DNA from: Branchiostoma floridae
Taxonomy: Eukaryota; Chordata; Leptocardii; Amphioxiformes; Branchiostomatidae
NCBI RefSeq assembly: GCF_000003815.2
Contig: NC_049980.1
Span: forward strand, 12,607,075-12,671,074
Direction of reading: 5' to 3'
DNA length: 64,000 nucleotides
Shown here: in pieces, positions 12,010 through 23,106 of the stretch
How the letters are laid out: every line of letters starts with the position of its first letter
How positions within the stretch are numbered: the stretch's first letter is position 1
Notes under the pieces: generated by a model
What the model was told of the DNA's origin: nothing
Seen by the model: the letters and a program-made list of their open reading frames with translations, nothing else
Database searches by the model: none
Made by a program: the position numbers and the translations under genes

Positions 12010-13980
12010 TGCGCGAATCAATTAGCAGTCAGCGTGGAATGTACATTTGCCACACGGACTCGCTCGGTTTGAGACGCCTTAATCTAGCTGCTCCCTGAAA
12101 CTATTAAGCTTGATGAGACGGCACCAACCTGCGTCTACCCCCGAAGACTAAATAACTGGGTATCAATAGCAACACGTTTTGTTGCGTAAAAGCATTTTCA
12201 ACATTGTAACGTTAACCCTGCAACATTTGGCAACCAGCGGGCAGGAGCACTAGACAGGATGTCGGGGCAATATGGATAGTTTAATACCTTTAATCACTGT
12301 GTCAGGTCAAGGCTTTACTAAAGCCTCTGAGAAAATTGGGAAGTGTCCCTATTAAGCACGAATTATATTAGAAGGTGGCCTTCGTAAAGGCAGATTTCTA
12401 ACTGAGTGTTGCCAGTCGTCTGAATCAGCATGGAGTGCCATTCCAAACCAGTCTCTTCGAAGCCTCGTTTTAGGTATCATACTGCACTTGAACCACATCC
12501 GGGGAACTGGTTTGCTCCAGCTGTGTTGTTGGGGAGGGGGGTTGCAGGGTTACATCACATCCGGGCGCTAGAATGTCAGGTATTGAAGACAACACGGAGA
12601 CAACATCTACAAGTGAACACTTTTCACTTTCACAGCTGTAACGGGTCAAGTTCAAATTCAGCGCTTCATGGTGACGTCTATGTGTCAGCATGCAAGACTG
12701 CCCAAAAAATGATGATGACGCCTGCAGTTGAAACAACGTTTTATGATCGAATGTTTATACTGACATTCTGCGGAATATAAGTACATACAATTCAATAAAG
12801 ATAAGAAAACAAAACCAATAGTTCTATGCTAATCTTAGCGTGACAATCTAGAGTAGTGTTTTTCATCAGGGGCTGCCTTAAACCTCTGCACTACTGCAAT
12901 CCTTTGAAACTTATTATACATTAGATTCAATCCAATTACGCACACAGTACATGCATCGCAAATTAATAGGACAGCCCAAAGGAACCGAACAGTTATGGTC
13001 GCACGCTGTTGAGAATTCCATAAAAAAAAAACAAGATCAAATCAATTTTTTTTCTCTAAGCAAGGTCAAATGGTCATATGGTTCACAATGTATGTCGAAC
13101 TAATATCTGTGTGATACGCGAAGCTGATCTGCCATACGTAATATCTATAGTGTCAGGCATACATGCGGTACTTATTTGCTTGTGTCTGAAACTGAATTTC
13201 AGCAAAAACAGTGCGTGAGCGATTCTAACTTTTCGGGATATCGGTCTAATCGGGACCGATGTTTGGTTCCCGATAAGTTTTTATGTTCACTTTCTGCGAA
13301 CTGATAACGGTAACAAAGCAAATGATCAAAGCTGCAACACGCGTAGTCACACTTTCAGGACATTTCCCCGACGTTTCTCCCGACCACTCGCCATTCACAT
13401 CGGTATTAAAAGGGCTAGGGGTCATAGCCTGGGATCCATCCTATTCTAGGACCAGTTCACGTTTCTGATCGGATATGTATAAGGAAGATGACTTTAAAAC
13501 TATGGTTTTCATAGAATATATACGGCTGACGCAGACGAGCTTTAAAGACTAGCAGACAACCTCCGCCGATCAACTCCCAATCACAGATGACCTACTCACA
13601 AGTCACAACCATGGTCTGGAGACGTTCACGACAAGTCTTGATATTCGAACGACACACTGAAACATGGATGTCAGAACTTATCATATTAAAGCACGTTTTA
13701 TGATCGGCTTCTGTGCAGTCAGAAAGGGCTATCTTTAAAGCCAACATTATCAGTACTATTCACAGGGCCGTGTCTTATCGCATTTAAGGAGAGATAAAAC
13801 AGTAGCAGCAGTACATGCTTCAACCAGAAGGGGGCGTTGTACACCTTTCAAACACGCAAATATTAAACAGAAAATCATTACACAATTAAATGACTTAATC
13901 TTTCTTCTTCTAACGATCCATTGCGTTCAACTTCTCATATCATACGACAAAGAAGCTATGAACTGTAACAATCTCTACTT
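12010..13980. other. No gene seen
   Basis: No supported exon. Open frames at 12430-12780 (+) and 12470-12736 (-) overlap on opposite strands and lack splice context or motifs. Confidence 0.4.
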
Positions 13981-14024
13981 AGATTGTTAGTTTTGATTGA
14001 CATCCCGTCCCAGGAGAATAATTC

Positions 14025-14220
14025 AGGACCATTTCAGGGCCATGCGGGAGCCACCTGCATGAACGGAGCGGGCGCCGAGCCAAGTCCAGGCGTCTGGTGC
14101 AGAGACCCGCAGGTCGGGAGAGAACCCGATACTCCGCGGGAGGCCGCAGCATCAGGCAGGGACGGGCCGGCTGGAGGGGTGCGGTAGGACGGGGGCCGGG
14201 GTGAGGCGGGGGAAATATCT
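14025..14220. other. Short GC-rich island, identity unknown
   Basis: A sharply GC-rich stretch in AT-rich surroundings, open on both strands (13984-14187 + and 13979-14263 -). It could be a promoter island or an exon with a CCCAG acceptor-like left edge. The translations (Gly/Pro/Arg-rich) give no recognisable domain, so I make no functional call. Confidence 0.25.
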
Positions 14221-14419
14221 CTTGGCTGGCACTTGCTCTCATTTGCCTCATGCAGTTTGACAAATTCCTGCCTGTGTCATCTTCAGATGAAGATGCAGGT
14301 CAATTCAGTTGATTTGATGACAACGATATCAAAGTCACTTGTCCAATTGGATGCACAGCGTACTGTCAACATACCATAGGTTATATTTCACGTTTGCCAA
14401 GAAGGTTATCTTTGTGGCA

Positions 14420-14800
14420 GCTTTCGTGTGTGCGTGTGTCTGCGTGTGTCTGTGCACGTGTGTCGGTAACCATATAACTCAAGAACAACTGGATTGATTG
14501 TTTGTAGATTTGATGTGTTGATATTGACCAAAACTAGAAATAAATGAATTTGGGGTCCTCTAGTGGCTTAGTTTGAAACTGCAAGTTGTGATATCTCGTG
14601 AGCTGGACATACTACGGCCACGTTATGTAATAGTAGATAGCTTTTGGACTCGTGAAGGATGGGCGTAGGTTTGGCCCCTAGCGTTTTTTAACTGCATGGG
14701 CCGATTTTGTTTTGAGAATTTGAAGAATGATTCAAGTAGGGGTTAATTTTGGATGTGCAAATGTGCAAATGAAATGAACATAATTAAATGCTTATCGTGC
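14420..14800 (+). repeat. Probable dispersed repeat remnant
   Basis: A short TG-rich lead-in is followed by a segment including CATATAACTCAAGAACAACT. This phrase resembles dispersed noncoding repeats of marine invertebrates that I have seen elsewhere. There is no second copy in this window, so the call rests on resemblance only. Confidence 0.25.
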
Positions 14801-15674
14801 AAAGATCTAATTTGTATGGTTGATAGTAAAATCGGCTAAATTCGCTGTGACCTGTATTCATGATATGGCTGTCAAACATGTGACATTATGTAACTGAAAA
14901 AGAGAGAAACATAAATACATGTAGATATCAATCATTCAACCTAGGTCATTAGAACTGATGAGAAAATACTATAGTGCCTGCTCCCTTGTACATGTAATAT
15001 ACATTGAGGAAAAAACTATTTTTCTGATTGATTCATGGATACAGTCCTATCGTTTGCCCCGTTGGTTCAGTCCTACATGTGTATCATTCCTCCCGTAAAT
15101 GCCTAATTCCCTCTCCTCAGATGAGCTCAGTTTTCCATGAAACCTATCCCATATTAACGTCTGATCCCGTGTATTATAACTTGTGTTTGGTAACAGGAAT
15201 CTAAGAACGCCGTATTGATAAAACGTTAGGGTAGGTTCTTCAAGTTGGATTTCCACTTGTTGCTTTAGCTATATCCAAAGCTAGGCACTTCTCTGTGTGG
15301 TAAGTTGGCAGATCGATGGTGTGCGTGGTACGTTAACACAATTACAAGTTCTGATGTCGCGAACCTATCACTCCCCTCCATTCCCCAATGTAAGTGAATG
15401 TAACACATGGAAGCCATAGGGCGAAATTTTACCCCAGCCCTTGTGGGGGTCGACAGTTGGCAAGATCAAGAGACCACAAACATTCGATCTGACTTCTGTT
15501 TGATGAGTTCAAATAGAATTCCAAGTAGTCTTGCATCTATTCCGATAGAATCACTGCTATGCGATGGTCACATTTTTCTTGGAACGAAATATAGAAGTGC
15601 ATTATCAAGAAATCTAAACAAATTATGCTCATGCCTTATTTCTAACGTTTGGTAATTGGTATATTTTCTCAACA

Positions 15675-15741
15675 GGGGCTATACGAGCAGCCTCCAGGCA
15701 CACAGCTCCTCAATGACAATGGAGGTAGCTCGTAGAGCCCC
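15675..15741. mobile_element. Short foldback (hairpin) element, 67 bp
   Basis: The two ends form an inverted repeat: GGGGCTATACGAGCAGCCTCC at the left pairs with GGAGGTAGCTCGTAGAGCCCC at the right, with two mismatches in 21 and a short loop. It is too short to encode anything. It is either a small foldback MITE or a hairpin-forming transcript segment. No obvious target-site duplication was seen. Confidence 0.6.
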
Positions 15742-15744
15742 TTT

Positions 15745-17850
15745 TCTGTTTCGTTATCTTTCAAACTTTTCTTTCCACAAAGTACCGGCCCAGGTTTGGA
15801 AATGCTACCATAGTATTTAACGTATATCAAGGATTCTGATTCTTTGTACGATATACCGTATATCTGCTATATGATTGGCTGCAAATGGTGTAATTGTACA
15901 TTGCCGAATTATATTCAGTGTTGAGTTTCTTCGGCTGAAATCTGAAAAAAAAGGATCCCTCCCTACCGCACAACATTGGAAGTACAGCATTAAATTTTCC
16001 AGGCCTAATGTAATATAATGTTATTTACAACCCCTTGTCACCAGGGAGCATCATGCTGTTGAATTAACAGTTTTTCCACACTTCGCCCACATCCACAACT
16101 TGTTAAAACAAGACCATAGAAAACTCGCATTCCAAGTGTTCCCCAAAACTTCAAACATCCATAAACTGTCTCCCTTGAGTCTAAACTTGTCTGACCTAAT
16201 GCAAGGTTGGGACCGGCAGCGCACTAGTAAATTTGAACTTCAAGGGGGCTTTTATTTGAAAATAGGATTTCCAGAAGCACACATGTCGGAGAGTGTAAAA
16301 ACATCGGAACCGGAGAGTCCCCAACAGGGGGTGAAGGTCGGGGAAATTGCACCCATGTTACGTAACTTATAAATATGAGGATGCTACGATCGGTGCTATC
16401 TATGGGACAATAAGGCAAGCTTCTTTTGTGCTTCTCATGACACGTGCACTCAGTAACTCTCTTGTGCGGAAATCGGGTATCAATATTAATTTATTTATTG
16501 ATCTTGTAGGGTAGTCCCTTCAGTCTAGTAGACTGATTTCCAAGGGATATAATAAGTCGTAGTCATGAGGGTTCATGCTATCAAATATTTAAATTCAAAT
16601 TGTCAGTGTAAAGGAAGCACATATCTTTCATCGTGAGTGCCATGCGAATATAGCCAGTTCTGTTTGTACTCATATTTGGAAGCGGTTGTGAGACCCGTTG
16701 TCTGGGGGCTCCCATACCCTGCGACCTGCGATGTCCATGTCTATCTACTAGTAACTCTAAGAGCGCCATCTATCAGTGGACGACTGAATAGCAGCATTAA
16801 CACATAACGTACTAAAGAGATGTAAATGTAAAAGAAAGGAAACATTTGTAGCAACGTGACAGGAAGTGAACGAAAACAGCACACTGTACAAGGACGGCAT
16901 TTTGTATCTGATGATGAATTAAAGGTTTTGTTAATGTCTTTATTTAGAAATAAAGTAATTTTGCCTTATTTCAACTTTTCCTATATTGTTAGCTCTTCGT
17001 GAGTTATCCGCCCATCACATACCACTTATGTTGTATCGTGGAGAAGTACTGAACATGACCTATGTGGCTCTTTCGCCATCTTACATGTCAGCTGGAAAGT
17101 AATGCTCCCATCAAGAGTGATCATGATTGATGTCACGCCTTCAATCCCAATGAACCGTACATCCTATACTTAGTATACTCTCCTTCAGTTGGACATTGCA
17201 CTACCTTTTTGTGAGCAGTTGTGGAATGAAAGCATGTAACTAATTCGTGCAGATAAATGTATGCCTTATTGATTACGTCACAGCGATTTGATATAAAAGA
17301 AATAGGTGTGAATCTTTTAATATCATGTCAACTAAACGTTTTTAATGTGTTAGCTGTTTGTTTTTTAATATGGCCTTGCCCTTTACCTACTGTGAAAACC
17401 ACACCCCGTGATGCATAATGCTCCTTTATCAATAAACCATTCTACTACTGTCTCCCCAGCCACCGTTGTCCGAGACCGGTCTTGCTTTTTACAGTACATA
17501 TGTACATGTACCTACTTGTTGTGTAATGATACCCAGATATAGCAATAAGCCGTGACCTTACAAGGAGAAACTGACCAACCATGTACAATACGGCACTCCT
17601 CTATGGCTTTAAGGACCACTCAGGAAGTTTATCAAGAGTCCATCACGGACCTCTGCGGATGACAAGTTTTAAGTGCTCCTGTAGAGTAGCACTCGTGCCC
17701 GCCGTCATCGTTCCGTTAACAGCACACATTGTTTACTCAATCTGTCGGCGGAGTGAAATGGTGGGCTGGAACGTGCAGGATTTTCTAATCCAAATAAAAA
17801 TGTCTTCAAATGACACGGGCTGATACGATTTACCGCACTGAATACATTCA
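15745..17850. other. No gene seen
   Basis: No exon or RNA gene is supported. Open frames at 16100-16372 (+), 16581-16769 (-) and 17581-17823 (+) have no recognisable motifs. Confidence 0.4.
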
Positions 17851-17853
17851 TAC

Positions 17854-17925
17854 GCACAGACACACACACGCACGCACGCGCACACATACATTTTGCACAC
17901 ACACACACGCACGCACACACACAAA
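17854..17925 (+). repeat. (CA)n microsatellite
   Basis: CA dinucleotide tract with CG and TA interruptions. The Cys/Val-rich open frames on the opposite strand are artefacts of it. Confidence 0.95.
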
Positions 17926-18027
17926 CTTACACGGCAAAAATAAACACATAAACATACATGTATGACACACAAGCACAAGCACATAACATAATTTCATTGA
18001 CATACAGTGATAATTGAGTCAAATCAT

Positions 18028-18050
18028 TGTGTGTGTGTGTGTGTGTGTGT
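18028..18050 (+). repeat. (TG)n microsatellite
   Basis: Uninterrupted TG tract of 23 bases. Confidence 0.95.
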
Positions 18051-18789
18051 ACATATATAGACCCCATAATCATTTAGACTTAAGTCTTCCATTCGAATTT
18101 GTTGATGGTATCTCTTCTTTAGTCATAGCTTCACTTAATTTTAGTATATGTGTTGTTTGTCTCTCACACGGGTTTGTAAACAAAAACACAAGGTACACAC
18201 TGTTTGAACGACGAATAAAGTGTCCCTACTCACCTTGATCATCACCTGTACCTTCTGATGTCTCCTTGTCCTGATCTTCATCATGTTCTTCAATATCTGG
18301 AGCCATCGCAGAAGCTGCACGTCCCTTGACTTACTTGTTGTCACCAACTAAACCTGTAGTTAAGGTAACTTTTACGAAGCCATGTTTTGTGAACCTGCGT
18401 GGTCTCCACCAGCACATGTGACCCAGTCGTTGCCAGGCAAAATAGAACTATCACATTTCACATTCACGCTTAGCAACTGCTATTTGTGTGCATCTGACCC
18501 AGCCACTTGCTGAAATAGATGATATATTGGTCTAAAAAGTTCAACTGCCAGGGAATGACATGTCTTTGGCCGGACTTGCAGGAAATTTCACATACCGAGC
18601 ACACGTGTACTTGACTTTTGTCCAATGTGTTTGGTGGCTGACATGTGCACGGGGCATGTTTCCGAGAAAACGACACAAGCCCATCGAGCCGTGTAACTTT
18701 AGATGCCAAATCGTGTATGTACTAAGTTTGATTCGGAGAGACCAGGTTTAGAAATTTCTCCGTGACAGACACTCCATTGCGTAAAAATA

Positions 18790-19012
18790 GACCCAATCAG
18801 CTGATGGATAGGACTGCTGATAAGTATACAACTGATGTGTACACCCAGTTAGCTGATAGGCATACAACTGATGTGTAGACCCAGTTAGCTGATAGGCATA
18901 CAACTGATGTGTAGACCCAGTTATTAGCTGATAGGTATACAACTGATGTGTAGACCCAGTTATTAGCTGATAGGTATACAACTGATGTGTACATCCAGTT
19001 ATTAGCTGATCG
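18790..19012. repeat. 36/39-bp tandem satellite, about 6 copies
   Basis: Head-to-tail units contain GATAGGCATACAACTGATGTG and an ACCCAGTTA block (read on +). Some units carry an extra TTA, so they alternate between 36 and 39 bp. Because both lengths are multiples of three, two - strand frames stay open across the array and give a repeating T-H-Q-L-Y peptide. No signal peptide, splice site or start context supports translation. Confidence 0.9.
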
Positions 19013-19727
19013 TATACGATCGATGAGTAGTTGCTTTTAATGGCGTTGACACACGGCACGATAAATTTAAGACGTGGTTAAAGTGTTCTAAAACATGCCA
19101 AAAGTTCGTCCTGTGAGTGAGAGCTAATGACTAGACGTGGACTGTCAGTTTCATGCATAACGTTTTTGTTCACATTTTGTCGTTTGACAGGTGAACAATA
19201 AGGTAACGTATATGGGCCTACAGTACATACTCGTACAGAGAAAGCCTCTTCGTAATTAATAATTTTGCTTTTAAAATGAATTGTTGAGCTTTACATGTAT
19301 ATCGATGGAAGCACTTATTTTTTTCTTCCAATTAGGCCCTGTTCCTGGTATTGCTGAAGTTTTCATGCCCATTGACACCGCGAACATCCGTTGCCATTGT
19401 TTAACTACTGTACTACAGGCCTTGTTTCAAATACACTTCCATCCCCTTGGAATTAAATGAGAAGCTTCCGCTTCTTGTGGGTCTCTCATCATGAATCTTT
19501 ATGCCATTTCTTAGATATTCTACTTACTGGGTATAGAGTTTACTTGGATTACGGTGCCTTTTGGACGTTGCCCTACTCGAGGATACATATAAACACCTCT
19601 ACTTAAATACTGAAGTCACTTAAGGGAATGAAATGAAGAAAAAATAGGACAGAATTAGCCAAGCCTTTTGAAAACCGGATCTATTTGGCAATGCTTAGGG
19701 TAGAACTTCCATTTACACAAAGTACCC

Positions 19728-20885
19728 GGTGTGACAGCGATCTCGCCCCCCCGGCGATTTGGCCCCCCCGGGGGGCGAGATCACTAGCGTTTTCGCCCCC
19801 CTTTAGCGTTTTCGCCCCCCCCCCCCAAGAGCAGCTGGTTACTACATATTACAGGTGCGCTACCTGGTACTATACTTCACCTGGGGAGTAACGTATATGG
19901 TGTGTTACCTGGTACCTACATGTATATGGCACCTTATTACCGTACCGTAAGATGTCATACCTCGAAAGTCGATACTATATTGTTCGGTGCAAACATGACA
20001 TTGAAATGAAAAAGACAATTTTTGCAGCTGAGGTGGTATAAAAACAGTGCTACTGCGAACGTATAAATCAACACCGTCTACGGTACGGAATACGTCAGCT
20101 ATATGTTTTCAATTTGTCACAGTGTTTTCTTTCTTGTGCTGGAAACATTTCCAAAGCACTAACAAAAACGCACATGAATAATAGTTTCTCATTATAAACA
20201 CTATCTACGCGCAAGTTGATATAGCTGTTGCTACAAAATGCTACACAAACACTGGTAAAGTACCTGTCTTAAGAAACACGGGTAAATGCATCAGTTCCTA
20301 AATACTAGAAAAAACAGTCATGTTGGAGGTGAAGATATCCCTTGGCCAGGTGCATATACCAACATGTGCGTTATTCTAATTAATACCTAATATTTGCATA
20401 ATTAATAAAGACATTACATAGTTCTTTTGTGGTCACTTCATGGTAGAGACTTCATAATTGGAGATATATAGGTTGCTTGAGGACAGGTGAATACAATGAA
20501 ATACATCTTATGTCAAGACTCAGGTATATGCAATAATGGGAATACAAGGGACCAAACCCTCCTTGTCTGAAACAAGTTCAACTATCTTATTACCATGTAA
20601 TTACGTTAATATTGATACTATGAATGGAGTTATGTATCAAACTAGTGTACTTATATCATTCTGAAACTACATTTTGTGATTTATACCAATCAACTTCTAA
20701 AATGTCATGTAAACCCGTTTTTTTTGGGGGGGGGCGAAATCGCTAAAGGGGGGCGAGGTAGGGGGGCGAGATCACTAGCCGGGGAGGGCGAGATCGCTAG
20801 TGATTTCGCCCCGGGGGGGCGAGATCGCTAGTGATTTTGCCCCCGGGGGGGCGAGATCACGGGGGGGCGAGATCGCTGTCACACC
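19728..20885. mobile_element. 1.16-kb non-autonomous DNA transposon with perfect 25-bp TIRs
   Basis: The terminal 25 bp (19728-19752) are an exact reverse complement of 20861-20885, both including GGTGTGACAGCGATCTCGCC. Inside each end lies a cluster of G/C-run subrepeats built on GCGAGATCRCTAG and CGCCCC (to about 19826 and from about 20719). The middle is AT-rich with no coding potential. TA/GTAC sits next to both ends (GTAC at 19722-19725, TGTAC at 20886-20890), which is compatible with a short target duplication, but the exact duplication is not resolved. The element encodes no transposase, so it would depend on one supplied in trans. Confidence 0.85.
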
Positions 20886-21488
20886 TGTACAAAAACATTG
20901 CATGGTTCCCAACGGTAGCAAAGCTCCTTTTCAACCACGCCTAAGTCGAGCTTTATCTTTCTACGCTATCAAAGGATGTAATGTGCTCAATAAAATGTTT
21001 GATGTCCTCTCAACTTTAATAGGGGGTTTAATGATCTTTAGTCTTCTTCCTAAAGCTATGAAGTAAAGGAAATCCACGCGCACACTCTGTTTGAAACTAG
21101 ATCCGACAGTTAACCGATTTGTAAGTGTGGCACCGTTATCAGTGCTTACATCCGTGACGCAAATTAGGAATCATCTTATGGGGGGCATTTATGGGTGTGT
21201 TCAAGATCAACGGGAGTCATTACAGCAGAGTAAAAACGATTAGTTGTCATGTTTATATGTAGGTGATATTTTTCTCCATAGTTTAGACTAATCCCATCGT
21301 AGTAACCAATGCTTGATCTGGAAGCAAATTACATTTACTGTTGTAAAAGCAGCTTAAAATTGAGATGGGTAGGAACTACAAGGGCCAACCCATTCTCAGG
21401 ATATCAGGTGAAGGTAACTTGTCAGTAATAAAGTTTCCTGCGTTGTAGTTGATACCGGAAATATCCTAAAGATGACGCTTTCTGGCAA
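20886..21488. other. No gene seen
   Basis: Flank between the TIR element and a dispersed repeat. Nothing supportable was found. Confidence 0.4.
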
Positions 21489-21679
21489 CACTTTCCTGTT
21501 CACTGAACCAAACTTCACATCGTGATGCATGACTTCACTAATCTTTTATCACTGGTATCACAGGATGTCGTATGTCCATCCTGGACATGACGTCAGAGGT
21601 TACGTAGGTACCTCTCCGAGTGCCCGGTGTTAACCTAAGGGTTACGAGGTAGCTAATGAAGTAGTACGGCAGAAAAGCC
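21489..21679 (+). repeat. Dispersed repeat, copy A (partner at 25883-26059)
   Basis: Nearly collinear with 25883-26059 and sharing long identical blocks such as TATCACTGGTATCACAGGAT and GACGTCAGAGGTTACGTAGG. Copy A has an extra block around the AACCTAAGGGTTA sequence. It is noncoding. Confidence 0.85.
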
Positions 21680-21707
21680 CACTTGTTATATTCAAATACA
21701 ATTCAAT

Positions 21708-21777
21708 CTCTACAACTGGCAATGAGAGTGTGTTGTAGAGAGGACGTTTCGAGTGACATCCATCACTCTTCTTCAGC
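21708..21777 (-). other. Hammerhead-ribozyme-like remnant
   Basis: On the - strand, 21777-21743 reads CTGAAGA, then a GAGTGA/TCACTC stem, then GAAAC. This is the order of the conserved core pieces of a hammerhead ribozyme, with one extra A before the stem. A CTCTACAAC/GTTGTAGAG hairpin (21708-21740) follows. Such motifs accompany Penelope-like and related retroelements. With the extra base and no clear third stem, I read it as a decayed copy. Confidence 0.3.
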
Positions 21778-22008
21778 AAAAGCAGAATGACGTTTGATTA
21801 GATCCCGGTATATCGTATTGATCTGAGTTAAACTCATTGTGAGAAAACTCACAGATAAAAGAATGGCCCTTTAGACATTCTATCAAATTTGAACGCATCT
21901 TCTTGATATATGATAAGCCTATTACACCAGTTAAAAAGTCCAGTGGTAATGTCGCATATCATATGTCCTTGAAACGCTTTTTAAATGTACTGAACAACCT
22001 TCAAATAA

Positions 22009-22108
22009 NNNNNNNNNNNNNNNNNNNNNNNNNNNNNNNNNNNNNNNNNNNNNNNNNNNNNNNNNNNNNNNNNNNNNNNNNNNNNNNNNNNNNNNNNNNN
22101 NNNNNNNN
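22009..22108. other. Assembly gap (100 N)
   Basis: One hundred N, the conventional size for a gap of unknown length. Confidence 1.
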
Positions 22109-23037
22109 AGTGGTAGATAGATGACTTCATGTACTTTCCAAAGTGAAGTGAGTGGGTCCATACATTTTGTAAGTATAATCTCATCAGGCCACAGGTTTGT
22201 CGTCTGGTGGCTATGACGTAAAACCCATCACCTTTACACCCTGTAAGGTAATTGTCTCTCCACAATGCCCTCCATATCATCGTGACCTGGAACTTACAAA
22301 CGCCTTTGCCTCATAAATGAAAGAAGATTGAAACTCCTGTGCCTTTTCCTAGGTAATAAATGACATATGCAATAGTTGCGAACATCACTGACGTCCTGCT
22401 ATCGTAAGAACATCCAAAAAACATTCATGAAATTACGTACGTCATTAAACTCCCGAAGATTCCCAGTTATAGATAACATTATAGACTTTGAGTTTTTATA
22501 CTAATTGTAAGATCTTAATAAAGAAGCATTAGGTCCTAACAAGTAAATTTCATGGATGACATCCTCTGCAGATTGCAACTCCAATTCTACTGCGACAGGG
22601 AAAAACCAGGTTGGAAAAACATGCTCATTTTTCTTTCAAAATAGAGACCAAGAACCCTGTAACAAGAATGAAGGCGACAAAACATGCTATCACAGGCAGC
22701 AAGTCTTTTAGTTCCCTATTCAGGATGTACAGAAACTAACACTGGTGTGGTAGCCTAATATCACAAAGTTAGACTCAAGGTGTGCCACGTATAATTGCAT
22801 TTTTTTGTCATATTGGCCATCTCTGGGAGGAAACTTTTTTTTGTAAATTAATGCCCACACGTATAAAATTTGCATAAAATCCTTGGCCTATTTCTTGGGA
22901 AGTGTACGTTATTGCGTACGCAGTCTTAATGCCAGTTTACATCAAAGTAAGTGATTGAATATTAACTGGGCGGGACGTGGGTACAAGGGATGATCCCCTT
23001 CCCCTGCGCATAGATTACATCTGATCACCACGAGGTC
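22109..23037. other. No gene; upstream flank of the secreted-protein gene
   Basis: AT-rich sequence leading into a TATA-type promoter at 23038. No other features are supported. Confidence 0.4.
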
Positions 23038-23045
23038 TATAAAAG
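23038..23045 (+). promoter_or_regulatory. TATA box
   Basis: TATAAAAG lies 69 bp before the ATG at 23107. This would place the start site near 23065-23072 and give a short 5' leader (about 35-40 nt) rich in CCACC/CACAC. Confidence 0.7.
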
Positions 23046-23106
23046 AAGACGAGTCCATCCTCCCGACCACTATCCGCCACCACACGTCTAGTACACACCC
23101 TGAAGA

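Noticed and set aside
18748-19059. 103-residue - strand open frame with THQLY repeats
   Set aside because: Arises from a satellite with 36/39-bp units; no start context, signal peptide or splice sites. Kept only as a low-interest finding.
21903-22280. Open frames crossing N
   Set aside because: They depend on unknown bases in the assembly gap; the same applies at 44427-45128 and 63113-63494.
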